Of a stretch of 64,000 nucleotides of DNA, positions 25,377-33,415 are shown one piece after another (positions within the stretch are counted from its first letter, which is position 1; every line of letters begins with the position of its first letter). A program made the translations under genes and the position numbers. The DNA is from Amycolatopsis sp. NBC_01480 (GTDB lineage: Bacteria; Actinomycetota; Actinomycetes; Mycobacteriales; Pseudonocardiaceae), in assembly GCF_036227205.1 (NCBI RefSeq), contig NZ_CP109442.1, positions 1,054,001 through 1,118,000 of the forward strand. Reading direction: 5' to 3'. Under the pieces are notes generated by a model that was given only the letters and a program-made list of their open reading frames with translations, was not told where the DNA came from and did not search any database.

Positions 25377-25889
25377 ATGACCGACGCACCCGGTGACGAG
25401 CCCCAAGAAGTCGTTCCCCCGACGTTTTGCCTGCGCTGGGGGGTCAAGAGCAGCTTCCTCGGCTACGTCGCGCGCATGCCGGACGGCCGCGCCTACCTCG
25501 GCAGCGGCGCCGCCGTGAACGACCGCAACGAACTGCTCTTCCCGCTGGACGCCGACGCGGCCGCGGAAGACGGTCTGAAGTTCGCGTTCGGCGGAGATGT
25601 CCGGTTCAGCGGGCACTACGGGCTGCTGTTCGTGCAGATCGCGCAGCCGCGGGTGTACGTGCGCGAAGGCGAGGCCGAGCTGACCATCGTCGACTCGGAA
25701 TCGAAGGAGCCCAAGCGGGTCCGGCTGGCCACCTTCACCCTCACCGGCCCGGAGACCGAGGACGGCGTGGACCGCTGGAACGCCACGGACGTGCGGCTGG
25801 CCCCCGAGTGCGTCGAGCTGTTCGGCGGCAGCTACCAGCCGGGCGAGCCGATGGAAGAGCTGACCATCACCGTTCCCCACCAGGACTGA
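25377..25889 (+). CDS. HtaA-domain-like protein
   Basis: 170 aa, all-beta, no signal peptide. The pattern FCLRWGVKSSFLGYV, FAFGGDVRFSGHYGLLFVQI, QPRVYVREGEAEL and VELFGGSYQPGEPMEELTI matches the HtaA fold known from heme-binding surface proteins of Corynebacterium. Here the protein appears cytoplasmic, so a different ligand is likely. AAGGA lies eight bases before ATG 25377. Stands alone between Fpg/Nei and a LysR gene. Confidence 0.75.
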   Translation: MTDAPGDEPQEVVPPTFCLRWGVKSSFLGYVARMPDGRAYLGSGAAVNDRNELLFPLDADAAAEDGLKFAFGGDVRFSGHYGLLFVQIAQPRVYVREGEAELTIVDSESKEPKRVRLATFTLTGPETEDGVDRWNATDVRLAPECVELFGGSYQPGEPMEELTITVPHQD

Positions 25890-25908
25890 CCGCACCCTTC
25901 GGCGCGAT

Positions 25909-26844
25909 TCAGCCCGGCCCCGGCGACATCGCGCGACGGACTGCCGAGCGCAGCCAGCCGTGACCGCCGTCGGCGGCCTGGCGCGGATGCCAGGCCATGC
26001 CGATGGCCAGTGGCGGCAACGGAAACGGGACGTCCAGCAGCTGCAGGCCCAGCGCCCGTGCCACCTCGGTCATCGGGTTCGGCGCGGTGCCGGGATCGGT
26101 CGCCGGGACCAGGCAGACGACGTCGGTCCGGACGGCCAGCGTCATCGCGGCCAGGTGGCTGGGCAGCACGGCCACCACCCGCCGTTTGAGGTCGAGTTCG
26201 GCCAGCGCGGTGTCGGCCGGGCCGGTGAACCGGCCGCGGCGGCTCACCACCACGTGCTCGGCCGCGGCGAACCGGGCGGCAGTCAGCCGTCCCTCGGTCA
26301 GCGGGTGTCCGTCACGCACCCCGGCCACCATCCGCAGGGCGAGCAGCTGCTCACTGCGGATCTCCGGGTCGACGTGGTCGAGCGCGCCGATCTCCAGGTC
26401 GATCTGCCCTTCCCGCAACGCCGGCCCGCCCTCGAACTCCTCGGCGCGGAACCGCAGCGCCACCCCGGGCGCCTCCTCGGCCGCGATCGCCAGCAGCCGG
26501 GGCGCCACGGCGGCGGCGACCAGGTCGGCGGCCTGCAGGGTGAACGTCCGGCTGAGCGTGCCCGGGTCGACGTCGGCGCTGGGCGCGAGCAGCGCCCCGC
26601 ACCGGCGCACGACCGCCGCCACCTCCTCGCGCATCGCCTCCGCGCGCGGCGTCGGCACCATCGCCTGCCCGGCGCGGACCAGCAGCGGGTCGCCCAGCAG
26701 CCGCCGCAGCCGGCCGAGGGTGCGGCTCATCGCCGCCGGGGAGGTGTGCAGCCGTTCCGCGGCCCGGGTCACGCTGTGCTCGGCCAGCAACGCGTCCAGC
26801 GCGACGACCAGGTTCGCGTCGATGATCTGCCTGTTCACCAGCAT
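25909..26844 (-). CDS. LysR-family regulator
   Basis: 311 aa. HTH at about 8-65 (LVVALDALLAEHSVTRAAER, LHTSPAAMSRTLGRLRRLLG), then the two-lobed effector domain (about 95-300; LDVPFPLPPLAIGMAWHPRQ near its end). Start ATG 26844; the frame extends to 27009 but that would overlap the divergent gene. The beta-propeller gene starts 103 bp away in the opposite direction and is the expected target. Effector unknown. Confidence 0.9.
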   Translation of the reverse strand: MLVNRQIIDANLVVALDALLAEHSVTRAAERLHTSPAAMSRTLGRLRRLLGDPLLVRAGQAMVPTPRAEAMREEVAAVVRRCGALLAPSADVDPGTLSRTFTLQAADLVAAAVAPRLLAIAAEEAPGVALRFRAEEFEGGPALREGQIDLEIGALDHVDPEIRSEQLLALRMVAGVRDGHPLTEGRLTAARFAAAEHVVVSRRGRFTGPADTALAELDLKRRVVAVLPSHLAAMTLAVRTDVVCLVPATDPGTAPNPMTEVARALGLQLLDVPFPLPPLAIGMAWHPRQAADGGHGWLRSAVRRAMSPGPG

Positions 26845-26947
26845 TCTTCCGTTCCGGACAACTATCCCGTGCCGACATTCCCATTGTGGCAACACCGAAT
26901 CCCGGGCGACGGTGGGGGCAAGACCGAATCCCCCAGGAGGCACTCCG

Positions 26948-27997
26948 ATGTCCCATTCTCGCCTCGGCGACCGGCTGGCCGTGGTCAGCCAGAGCGGGCC
27001 GACCGTCACCCTGTTCGACGCCGTCGGCCACCGCGCCGAAACCGTGCTGACGCTGCCGGCCGAGCCGCACGAGCTGTGTTTCGACGCCGAGCACCGCCTG
27101 CTCTACTGCACCAGCAGCTACGTCAGCGGCTACTACGGCGACAACACCGGCCGCAACCACCTGCTCACCGTCATCGACCCGGACGCCGGCCGGATCGTCG
27201 AGGTGATCGACCTGTCCCCCGAGCACGGCCCGCACGGGATGGCCCTCGACCCGGCCCGGCACCTGCTCTACGTCAGCGTCGAGGCCGGTCCCGCGGGCCC
27301 CGGCGGCGTTGTCGTGCTGGACACCACCACTCGCAAAGTCTTGCGCCGCATCAACACTCTCGCGCCGGGCCCGCACTGGTTCGCGATCGACCCGGACGGG
27401 CTGCTCGGTTACGCGGCCAACAAGGAGGCGCCGTTCGTGACCGTGGTCGAGCTGGCCACCGGCGAGCTGGCCGGCAAGATCTCCGTGTCCGGGAGCGAAG
27501 GCATCGCGGTCAGCCCGGACGGTTCGACGGTGGCGGTGGCCGCGCAGAAGGCCGACTTCACGCGCCGGCCGGTCGACCCCTCCATCTTGCTGATCGACAC
27601 CCGCAGCGGCGCGATCGTCCGGACCCTGCCGGCCGAGGACACCGTCATCCCCGTGCACTGGACGGCCGCCGGCGTCCTGCTCGCCGGTGAAGTGCGGATC
27701 CCGGCCGAGACCGGGAGCGTCTTCGGGTCCCACGTGCCGAACGGGCGGCTGGTGGTGTGGGCGGGCCCGTCGGCGGCCGAGGTGGAGCGCGTGGGAACCG
27801 CGGAAGTCGGCGCGATGCCGCTGACGCTGACCTCGCCCCCCGACGGCGGACGGGCGTACGTCGCCGCCGTCGGGGCGTCCACCGTCAGCGTGGTCGACCT
27901 GGCCGATCTGACGCGCCCGACCGTGGTCGACACCCTGGAAGTCGCGCGGGCCGGAGAGCCGGGTGCGCACGGACTGGCCTACATCACCGGCGCCTGA
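26948..27997 (+). CDS. YncE-like beta-propeller protein
   Basis: 349 aa of repeated blades: PHELCFDAEHRLLYCTSSYV, HGPHGMALDPARHLLYVSVE, PHWFAIDPDGLLGYAANKEA, SEGIAVSPDGSTVAVAAQKA and PDGGRAYVAAVGASTVSVVD. It has no signal peptide, unlike secreted YncE, so it is probably a cytoplasmic lactonase-like or binding protein. AGGAGG is six bases ahead of ATG 26948. Divergent from the LysR gene. Confidence 0.85.
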   Translation: MSHSRLGDRLAVVSQSGPTVTLFDAVGHRAETVLTLPAEPHELCFDAEHRLLYCTSSYVSGYYGDNTGRNHLLTVIDPDAGRIVEVIDLSPEHGPHGMALDPARHLLYVSVEAGPAGPGGVVVLDTTTRKVLRRINTLAPGPHWFAIDPDGLLGYAANKEAPFVTVVELATGELAGKISVSGSEGIAVSPDGSTVAVAAQKADFTRRPVDPSILLIDTRSGAIVRTLPAEDTVIPVHWTAAGVLLAGEVRIPAETGSVFGSHVPNGRLVVWAGPSAAEVERVGTAEVGAMPLTLTSPPDGGRAYVAAVGASTVSVVDLADLTRPTVVDTLEVARAGEPGAHGLAYITGA

Positions 27998-28027
27998 CCG
28001 GGCCGTTGATGTCCACAGTGGAGTGTT

Positions 28028-28531
28028 TCAGGCGACCTTGCGCAGGGTGACGTCCATCGACGGGGCCCAGGTCACGCCGTCGGCGCTGGCTTCGTGGTGA
28101 ACGACCTGGGTCCGCCCGCCGTCGGTCAGGGTCACGGTGGAGCGGGTCCGCTCGCCGGTCCAGCGGAGCACGTCGCCGTCGATCTCCAGGCGGGAGTGGT
28201 GGACGTTGCCGAAGCTGTCGTAGAACGTCGAGCGGTAGGCGTCGTCGTGCACGCCGATCATCTCGACGCCGCCGACGGCCGTTTCGCCGATCTTCCCGAA
28301 CGCCGAGTGCAGGATGAAAAACCCGCCGGGCGCCCATTCGTAGACGTCGCTGGTCAGGATCGCCACGGACGGAACCCCGGCGGCGCCGATCGTGCGGCCC
28401 TCGTTGATCCACTTGCCGATCAGGACTTCGAGGGCCTGGTGGCGCTCATCGCGGACGGGCACGGCCCGGTCGGTCTGCTCGACTCCGGCGGCGACGGCGA
28501 CAACGCGGGCGGACTCGGTGGTTTCCGGCAT
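28028..28531 (-). CDS. DUF1579-like lipocalin-type protein
   Basis: 167 aa. After a polar N-terminus, residues about 30-165 form a beta-rich domain: LEVLIGKWINEGRTIG, VYEWAPGGFFILHSAF, GVEMIGVHDDAYRSTFYDSF, VTWAPSMDVTLRKVA. This pattern is that of DUF1579/THAP4-like barrels, some of which bind heme or lipids. Function unknown. It lies alone, convergent with the beta-propeller gene and 78 bp downstream of the TioE-like regulator on the same strand. Confidence 0.75.
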   Translation of the reverse strand: MPETTESARVVAVAAGVEQTDRAVPVRDERHQALEVLIGKWINEGRTIGAAGVPSVAILTSDVYEWAPGGFFILHSAFGKIGETAVGGVEMIGVHDDAYRSTFYDSFGNVHHSRLEIDGDVLRWTGERTRSTVTLTDGGRTQVVHHEASADGVTWAPSMDVTLRKVA

Positions 28532-28609
28532 CGGAACTCCTCGGGTTCAGGGGTTGGTCTCACCGGTGGGTCGGAGCCGATCCGGGTGTCCGGACACAGC
28601 GGTGAGATT

Positions 28610-29315
28610 TCAACCGTGGTCGAGCAAACCCAGATAGGCGCCGAGCCGGGTCGCCGCGTCGAGCATGGCGCGGCCCTGCGCGGTGAGCTTGCGCTGCCAG
28701 TCGTCCAGGGCGCGGGACAGGCTGCCGGTCCCGCCGGCCGTGCGGACCTGCCGGACCACGGTGGCGATGTGCTCCAGCGGGTAGCCGCCGCGCCGCAGGA
28801 GGTGCGCGAGTTCGGCGTCGCGGACGTCGGCGGCGCGGTAGACGCGGTAGCCGGTGGCCGGGTCCCGCGCGGGCACGAGAATGCCGGCGTCTTCCCAGTT
28901 CCGCACGGTCGCCGGGGTGACCCGGAGCCGGCGCGCGAGTTCGCCGATCGTCCGGGCCGACCGTTCCTGAGCAGCGCTGGGCTCCGCGGTCAGGTGCTCC
29001 ACCGCCTGGCGCACCGAGCCGAGGGTTTCCCGGTCGCGGAGCAGCTGGTGGTGGCCGCGGTCGACGGCCGTCAAGGCGCCGTCGAGATCACCGGCGGTGA
29101 GCGCGGCCATGATCCGGCCCGCGGTCGCGTGCCCGTACGCCGGGATGAGCGCAAGGTAGGCGCGCAACGCGGCCGCGTGCACCTCGGTGTAGATCCGGTA
29201 GCCGCTGGCGGTGCGCTCGGCGACGGGGAGGAAGCCGTCACGCTCGTAGTTGCGGACGGCCTGGGCCGAGATGCCGTGCTCTCGCGCGAGGGCGGCGGGT
29301 TTGAAGGTTTCTCAC
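28610..29315 (-). pseudogene. TioE-like MerR regulator with two HTH domains, start disrupted
   Basis: The main frame encodes two MerR winged helices. The first (about 29300-29180) reads AALAREHGISAQAVRNYERD and GFLPVAERTASGYRIYTEVH; the second, RTIGELARRLRVTPATVRNW. Tandem MerR domains characterise TioE-like regulators. The frame has no start codon ahead of the first HTH: going upstream it meets TGA after about nine codons. A GTG at 29315 begins MR in the neighbouring frame; removing one A from AAA (complement of 29308-29310) would give MRTFKPAALARE. So it carries a one-base insertion or a sequencing error. Internal GTG 29182 would yield 190 aa with only the second HTH. Divergent from an esterase gene. 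Confidence 0.75.
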
Positions 29316-29319
29316 CGGT

Positions 29320-29367
29320 TTGAGACTTTACTGTATGAGTGCGAGGCCAGAGCGGGGAAAGTCTCAA
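29320..29367. promoter_or_regulatory. Inverted repeat flanking divergent promoters (MerR-type control)
   Basis: TTGAGACTTT (29320-29329) and AAAGTCTCAA (29358-29367) are perfect 10-bp inverted repeats, 28 bp apart, between the TioE-like regulator and the erythromycin esterase-like gene. Confidence 0.65.
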
Positions 29368-29396
29368 CCGAGCTTTCAAAGATACGCTTGAATCTC

Positions 29397-30533
29397 ATGA
29401 GTCAAGACATTCGCGCCTTCGTGCCCGCGTCCTGTGACCTGCTGGCTCTCGGCGAGCCGGCCCACCCGGAACCGGCGTTCGGCTGGGTCCGCAACGAGCT
29501 GTTCGAGCGGCTGGCCGCTGACGGCTTCCGCTCGATCGCGCTGGAGACCGACCGGGCGGCCGCGCTCGCCGTGAACGACTTCGTCCAGGACGGCGTCGGC
29601 ACCCTCGACACCGTGCTGAACGAGGGTTTCTCCCACGACTTCGGCCGCCTCGAAACCAATCGGGCGCTGGTCTCCTGGATGCGTGAGTACAACAAAAACC
29701 GCCCCGCGGAAGGGAAACTGGCGTTCCATGGCTTCGACGCGTCGACCGAGACGATGAGCGCCCCGAGCCCACGGCCCTACCTCGAACACGCCCGCGACTA
29801 CCTGGGCCTCGACCTCGACATCGCGGGCCTGACCGGCGAAGACGAGCGGTGGAGCCGCACGGAGGCGGTGCTGGACCCGGCGATGTCACCCGGCGACACC
29901 CCCGAAGCCGAGCGGCTGCGCACGATCGCCGACGACCTGCTGACCAGGCTTTACGCGCGTGCGCCGGAACTGGTCGCGGCGACCTCACGCGCCGAATGGC
30001 TCCGGGCCCGGACACATCTGTCCGCCGGGCTCGGCCTGCTGCGCTACCACAAGCAGTCGGCGGAACGGCTGGAGCTGAACGAGCGGATCTCCCTGCTGTC
30101 CGCGGTGCGGGACGCGCTGATGGCCCAGAACCTGCTCGAAATCCGCGAGATCGAGGCGCGGCGCGGCCCGACCCTGGTCTTCGCCCACAACCTCCACCTG
30201 CAACGGAGCCCGAGCTATTGGGGCTTGACGGACCTGAAGCTCAACTGGTTCGGCGCCGGCGCCATCTTGGCGTCCCTTGTGGACGATCAGTACGCCTTCA
30301 TCGCGGGCAGCCTCGGCCGTAGCGAGGTTCTCGACCTCGAGCCGCCCGCCGCGGACACTTACGAGGGCTCTCTGCAAACCAGCGCTACCTGGTCCCTCAC
30401 GAAGGCCACCGCGGTCGCCGATGCCCGCACCCGCGTCACCGAGGACCATCGCTACTTTCCCCTCACCGAGGCAACCCTGAACGGCGCCGACGCGGTGCTG
30501 CACATCAGCGACGCCTCCTTGATCCGGCCGTGA
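29397..30533 (+). CDS. Erythromycin esterase-like protein
   Basis: 378 aa. Family landmarks: an early LLALGEPAHPEPAFGWVRNE with the catalytic-type Glu and His, SIALETDRAAALAVNDFV, LVSWMREYNK, FHGFDAS, and FAHNLHLQRS containing a conserved His. Erythromycin esterases hydrolyse macrolactone rings; many relatives (succinoglycan biosynthesis type) have other substrates. ATG 29397 is chosen over 29250 because the earlier frame runs through the divergent regulator's 5' end. The TioE-like neighbour suggests drug-responsive control. Confidence 0.85.
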   Translation: MSQDIRAFVPASCDLLALGEPAHPEPAFGWVRNELFERLAADGFRSIALETDRAAALAVNDFVQDGVGTLDTVLNEGFSHDFGRLETNRALVSWMREYNKNRPAEGKLAFHGFDASTETMSAPSPRPYLEHARDYLGLDLDIAGLTGEDERWSRTEAVLDPAMSPGDTPEAERLRTIADDLLTRLYARAPELVAATSRAEWLRARTHLSAGLGLLRYHKQSAERLELNERISLLSAVRDALMAQNLLEIREIEARRGPTLVFAHNLHLQRSPSYWGLTDLKLNWFGAGAILASLVDDQYAFIAGSLGRSEVLDLEPPAADTYEGSLQTSATWSLTKATAVADARTRVTEDHRYFPLTEATLNGADAVLHISDASLIRP

Positions 30534-30586
30534 CGGCTGGGTCTCCTCGTGACCGGACTCGGTCTCGGGGAGACCCTTCGGCCTTG

Positions 30587-31303
30587 TCACACCAGCGGCT
30601 CGCCGCCGTCGACGCTCAGCGCCACGCCGGTCAGGAACAGGCTGGTCAGGGCGAACACCACGGCGCCGGCGATGTCGTCGGGCGTGCCGATGCGGCGGGC
30701 GGGGCTGGTGGCGGACCGTTGAGCGAAGAGCGCGGCCTTGTTCTCCGCGCCGAGGGCGTCGTACGCGCCGGTGTCGATCGTGCCCGGCGAGACGGCGTTG
30801 ACCCGGATCGGCGCCAGCTCCACGGCGAGTGAGCGGGTGAGGACGTCGACCGCGCCGTTGGTCGCCGCGACCGCGAGCATGCCGATCGAGGGTTTCTGGG
30901 CCGAGGAGCCGGAGAAGAGCACAAACGAGCCGTCCTGGGGCATCCACGGGGCCAGGTGTTTCGCCAGCAGCAGCGGGCCGACAACCTTGGTGCTGAAGGA
31001 AAGCAGGACCGTCTCCGGCGCGAGGTCCCCGATCCGGCCGCGAGCGCGCGCGGACGCCGTGGACACGACGTGGTCGATCCGCCCCAGCCGTTCGCCGAGT
31101 GCCGCCACGCTGGCTTCGTCGGTCAGGTCGACGGTCTCGGCGGAGATGCCGGGATCGTCGTAGGCCGCCGCGAGCTTTTCGACGTCGCGCCCGGCGACGA
31201 TCACCTCGGCACCGGCGGCGCGGACCGCGAGCACGGTCGCCCTGGCGATGCCACTGGCCCGTCCGACGATCAGGACTTTGGTTCCGGCAAGGGATGTGGA
31301 CAT
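30587..31303 (-). CDS. SDR-family protein lacking the YxxxK pair
   Basis: 238 aa Rossmann-fold SDR. The cofactor region is VLIVGRASGIARATVLAVRA, the RD pair in VIVAGRDVEKL suggests NADP preference, and the C-terminus LFLTGVALSVDGGEPLV is typical. Where classical SDRs have YxxxK, this protein reads GMLAVAATNGAVDVL, so Tyr is Val and Lys is Asn. It either uses other residues or is not a redox catalyst. AAGGAG precedes ATG 31303. Last gene of a three-gene operon. Confidence 0.85.
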   Translation of the reverse strand: MSTSLAGTKVLIVGRASGIARATVLAVRAAGAEVIVAGRDVEKLAAAYDDPGISAETVDLTDEASVAALGERLGRIDHVVSTASARARGRIGDLAPETVLLSFSTKVVGPLLLAKHLAPWMPQDGSFVLFSGSSAQKPSIGMLAVAATNGAVDVLTRSLAVELAPIRVNAVSPGTIDTGAYDALGAENKAALFAQRSATSPARRIGTPDDIAGAVVFALTSLFLTGVALSVDGGEPLV

Positions 31304-31315
31304 GGTTTTGTCTCC

Positions 31316-32173
31316 TTAGGACAGAACCTCGTCGGCAGCCAGACCGCGATCGATGCCGTGGGGAACCACCGTCTGCCCGGGCTCCGGCACCAGCCGCTTG
31401 CCATCGAGGAAGACGTCGACCTTGTCGGCCTCGAACGAAACCAGCCCGGACACCCGCGCCACCTCGGTCCACGCCTCGAGGTAGGACCAGGCGGCCCGCC
31501 CGCGTGAGCCGATGTCGTAGTAGCTGGCGAGGCCCTTGTACGGGCAGAAGGTCTGCCCGTCGACCGGGGTCAGTGCCGTCTCGTCCACGTCCTCGCGCGG
31601 CACGTACCAGCGCGGCGCGAACCCGGACTCGTACAGCACCACCGGCTGCCTGCTGTCGGCGACGACCCGGTCCCCGTCCCGCACCACAAGGTGCCGGGAG
31701 GTGCCGCGAATGTCGTTGCGGTGGTAGGGATCCGCGGCGTGCCCGACGATCTGCTCGTCCTCCTCGAAGAACGCGTCCATCGCCCGCCACGCGAACGCGA
31801 CCCGGCCCCGCAGTTCTTCGGCGTACCCGGGAAGCCCGGTGTACTGCCACGCCGCGCGCCCCGCCCGCTTCCCTCCGCCTGCGACGGTGAACCACGCGGT
31901 CTCGCCGAGTTCGCGGTGCGGGGTGACCCGGCTGGTCGCTTCGAGGACCCCGTCGCGCACGTTCTCCCGCCGGAAGAACGCGACCGGGTAGCGCCCCGGC
32001 TCGTGCAGCAGCACCACGTCCTCGCTGTCGGCGATCCATTCGCCGCCGAACCGGACTCGCATCCGCCGGCGCAGCGGCTCCGCGAAAAGCAGCCGTTCCG
32101 GGAGTGGTTCCGGGGTGAGGAACCGTCCCACGGATCGTGTCGACAGCGGTCCCTGTTGCCAAGCCAGTCCCAT
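31316..32173 (-). CDS. Protein with two DUF427 domains
   Basis: 285 aa. Two homologous copies of the DUF427 fold: the first about 30-130 (RVRFGGEWIADSEDVVLLHE, RYPVAFFRRENV), the second about 165-265 (VVRDGDRVVADSRQPVVLYE, APRWYVPREDV), each followed by a conserved AAW block (GRAAWQYTGLPG and GRAAWSYLEAW). Function unknown; family members are common beside oxidoreductases. AAGGGG lies nine bases before ATG 32173. Spaced 12-13 bp from both operon neighbours. Confidence 0.85.
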   Translation of the reverse strand: MGLAWQQGPLSTRSVGRFLTPEPLPERLLFAEPLRRRMRVRFGGEWIADSEDVVLLHEPGRYPVAFFRRENVRDGVLEATSRVTPHRELGETAWFTVAGGGKRAGRAAWQYTGLPGYAEELRGRVAFAWRAMDAFFEEDEQIVGHAADPYHRNDIRGTSRHLVVRDGDRVVADSRQPVVLYESGFAPRWYVPREDVDETALTPVDGQTFCPYKGLASYYDIGSRGRAAWSYLEAWTEVARVSGLVSFEADKVDVFLDGKRLVPEPGQTVVPHGIDRGLAADEVLS

Positions 32174-32186
32174 AGTCGTGGCCCCT

Positions 32187-33059
32187 TCAGCGTTCCGCCG
32201 ACACGCGGTCGAGGAAGCCGAGGATCAGCCCGGCGACCTCGTCACCTGCGCTCTCCAGCAGGAAGTGCCCGCCGTCGAGCAGGTGGATCTCGGCGTCCGG
32301 AACGTCGTCGGCGAACGCGCGGGCGCCGTCGGGCCCGAAGATCGGGTCGCCCTGTCCCCAGACGGCCAGCACCGGCGGGCGGGTGGTCCGCAGGTACTCG
32401 TGCAACGCCGGGTACAGCGGCGGGTTGGTGGCGTAGTCGCGGAAGAGCGCGAGCTGGATGGCGTCGTTGCCGGGCCGCGAAAGCAGCGCGAAGTCGTGGT
32501 GCCAGGTGTCGGGACTGACCAGGCTCTCGTCCGGCTCGCCGGCCAGGTACTGCCAGCGGGTGCTCTCGAGGGTCAGCGCGCTGCGGATGTTCGCCTCGGT
32601 CTCGGGATTCTGCTCGCGCTGGTAGTCCCAGACGGTCTTCCAGAACCCCTCGACGAACCCGGCGTCGTACCCGTTCCCGTTCTGCGTGACGATCGCCGTG
32701 ACCGCCGCCGGGTCCGCCAACGCCAGCCGCCACCCGATCGGGGCGCCGTAGTCCTGGACGTAAATGGCGTACCGCGTCACGCCCAGCTGCTGGAGCAGCC
32801 CGGCGGTCAGCTCGGTCAGCGCGTCGAAGCTATAGCCGAACTCCCCAGCCGACGGCGCCGCCGACAACCCGAACCCCAAGTGATCCGGCGCGAGGACGCG
32901 ATACCGCCCGGCCAGCTCCGGAATCAGCTCCCGGAACATGAACGAACTGGTCGGAAACCCATGCAACAGCACAATCACCGGCGCATCGGCGGGCCCGGCC
33001 TCCCGGTAGAACAGCTCCTGCCCCTGGACGGTCGCGTAACGGTGATGAACGGCAGCCAT
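32187..33059 (-). CDS. Alpha/beta hydrolase, haloalkane dehalogenase-like
   Basis: 290 aa. Oxyanion HGFPTSSFMF, then APDHLGFGLS, nucleophile elbow VQDYGAPIG with Asp as nucleophile, a cap domain with VWDYQREQNPE, late acid in VWGQGDPIFG and His in GGHFLLES. This layout is that of haloalkane dehalogenases and epoxide hydrolases. First gene of an operon with DUF427 and SDR genes, so the three may process one small molecule. AAGGGG precedes ATG 33059. A cluster of TTAGAG-type repeats lies upstream. Confidence 0.87.
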   Translation of the reverse strand: MAAVHHRYATVQGQELFYREAGPADAPVIVLLHGFPTSSFMFRELIPELAGRYRVLAPDHLGFGLSAAPSAGEFGYSFDALTELTAGLLQQLGVTRYAIYVQDYGAPIGWRLALADPAAVTAIVTQNGNGYDAGFVEGFWKTVWDYQREQNPETEANIRSALTLESTRWQYLAGEPDESLVSPDTWHHDFALLSRPGNDAIQLALFRDYATNPPLYPALHEYLRTTRPPVLAVWGQGDPIFGPDGARAFADDVPDAEIHLLDGGHFLLESAGDEVAGLILGFLDRVSAER

Positions 33060-33415
33060 TTCTAACCCCTTCGACACAGGTTGATGGTTAGAGTTCAGCA
33101 GGCGTGCCTCTAACTTGTCAACCCGTTCTGAGAGGTTAGCTTCTTGTCGAGCGTGACCGACCCGGACGAAAGCCCCATCCCGGCCGCCGACGCGGCGGCT
33201 TATCCCGCACCCGCAGACGCCACCGCGCAGGATGTCTCGCCGCACCCAGCCCGGCCACCACCCGCCACTGCGCTCACCGCGCCGTGATCACCACCTCCGC
33301 ACTCACCGCCAACCCGTACTCACCACCTCCACGCTCCCTGCCAACCAGCCCTCACCGCCCCCGTCCAAGGCCGTCAACCCCAGCCCCCTCACCAGGCCCG
33401 GCACTCACCCCAACG
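33060..33415. promoter_or_regulatory. Operator cluster and low-complexity stretch
   Basis: Upstream of the hydrolase operon, GTTAGAG (33087-33093) and CTCTAAC (33108-33114) form an inverted repeat, and a further AGAGGTTAGC begins at 33131, together a likely operator cluster. A divergent short frame from GTG 33153 (or TTG 33144), beginning MTDPDESPIPAADAAAYPAP, stops after about 45 codons and may be the remnant of a lost regulator. From about 33230 to 33415 the DNA is a C-rich low-complexity run with repeated CTCACC units and no gene. Confidence 0.5.

Noticed and set aside
25960..27690. Long plus-strand frames across the LysR and beta-propeller genes
   Set aside because: They run antisense through LysR and out of frame through the propeller gene, with no recognisable motifs.
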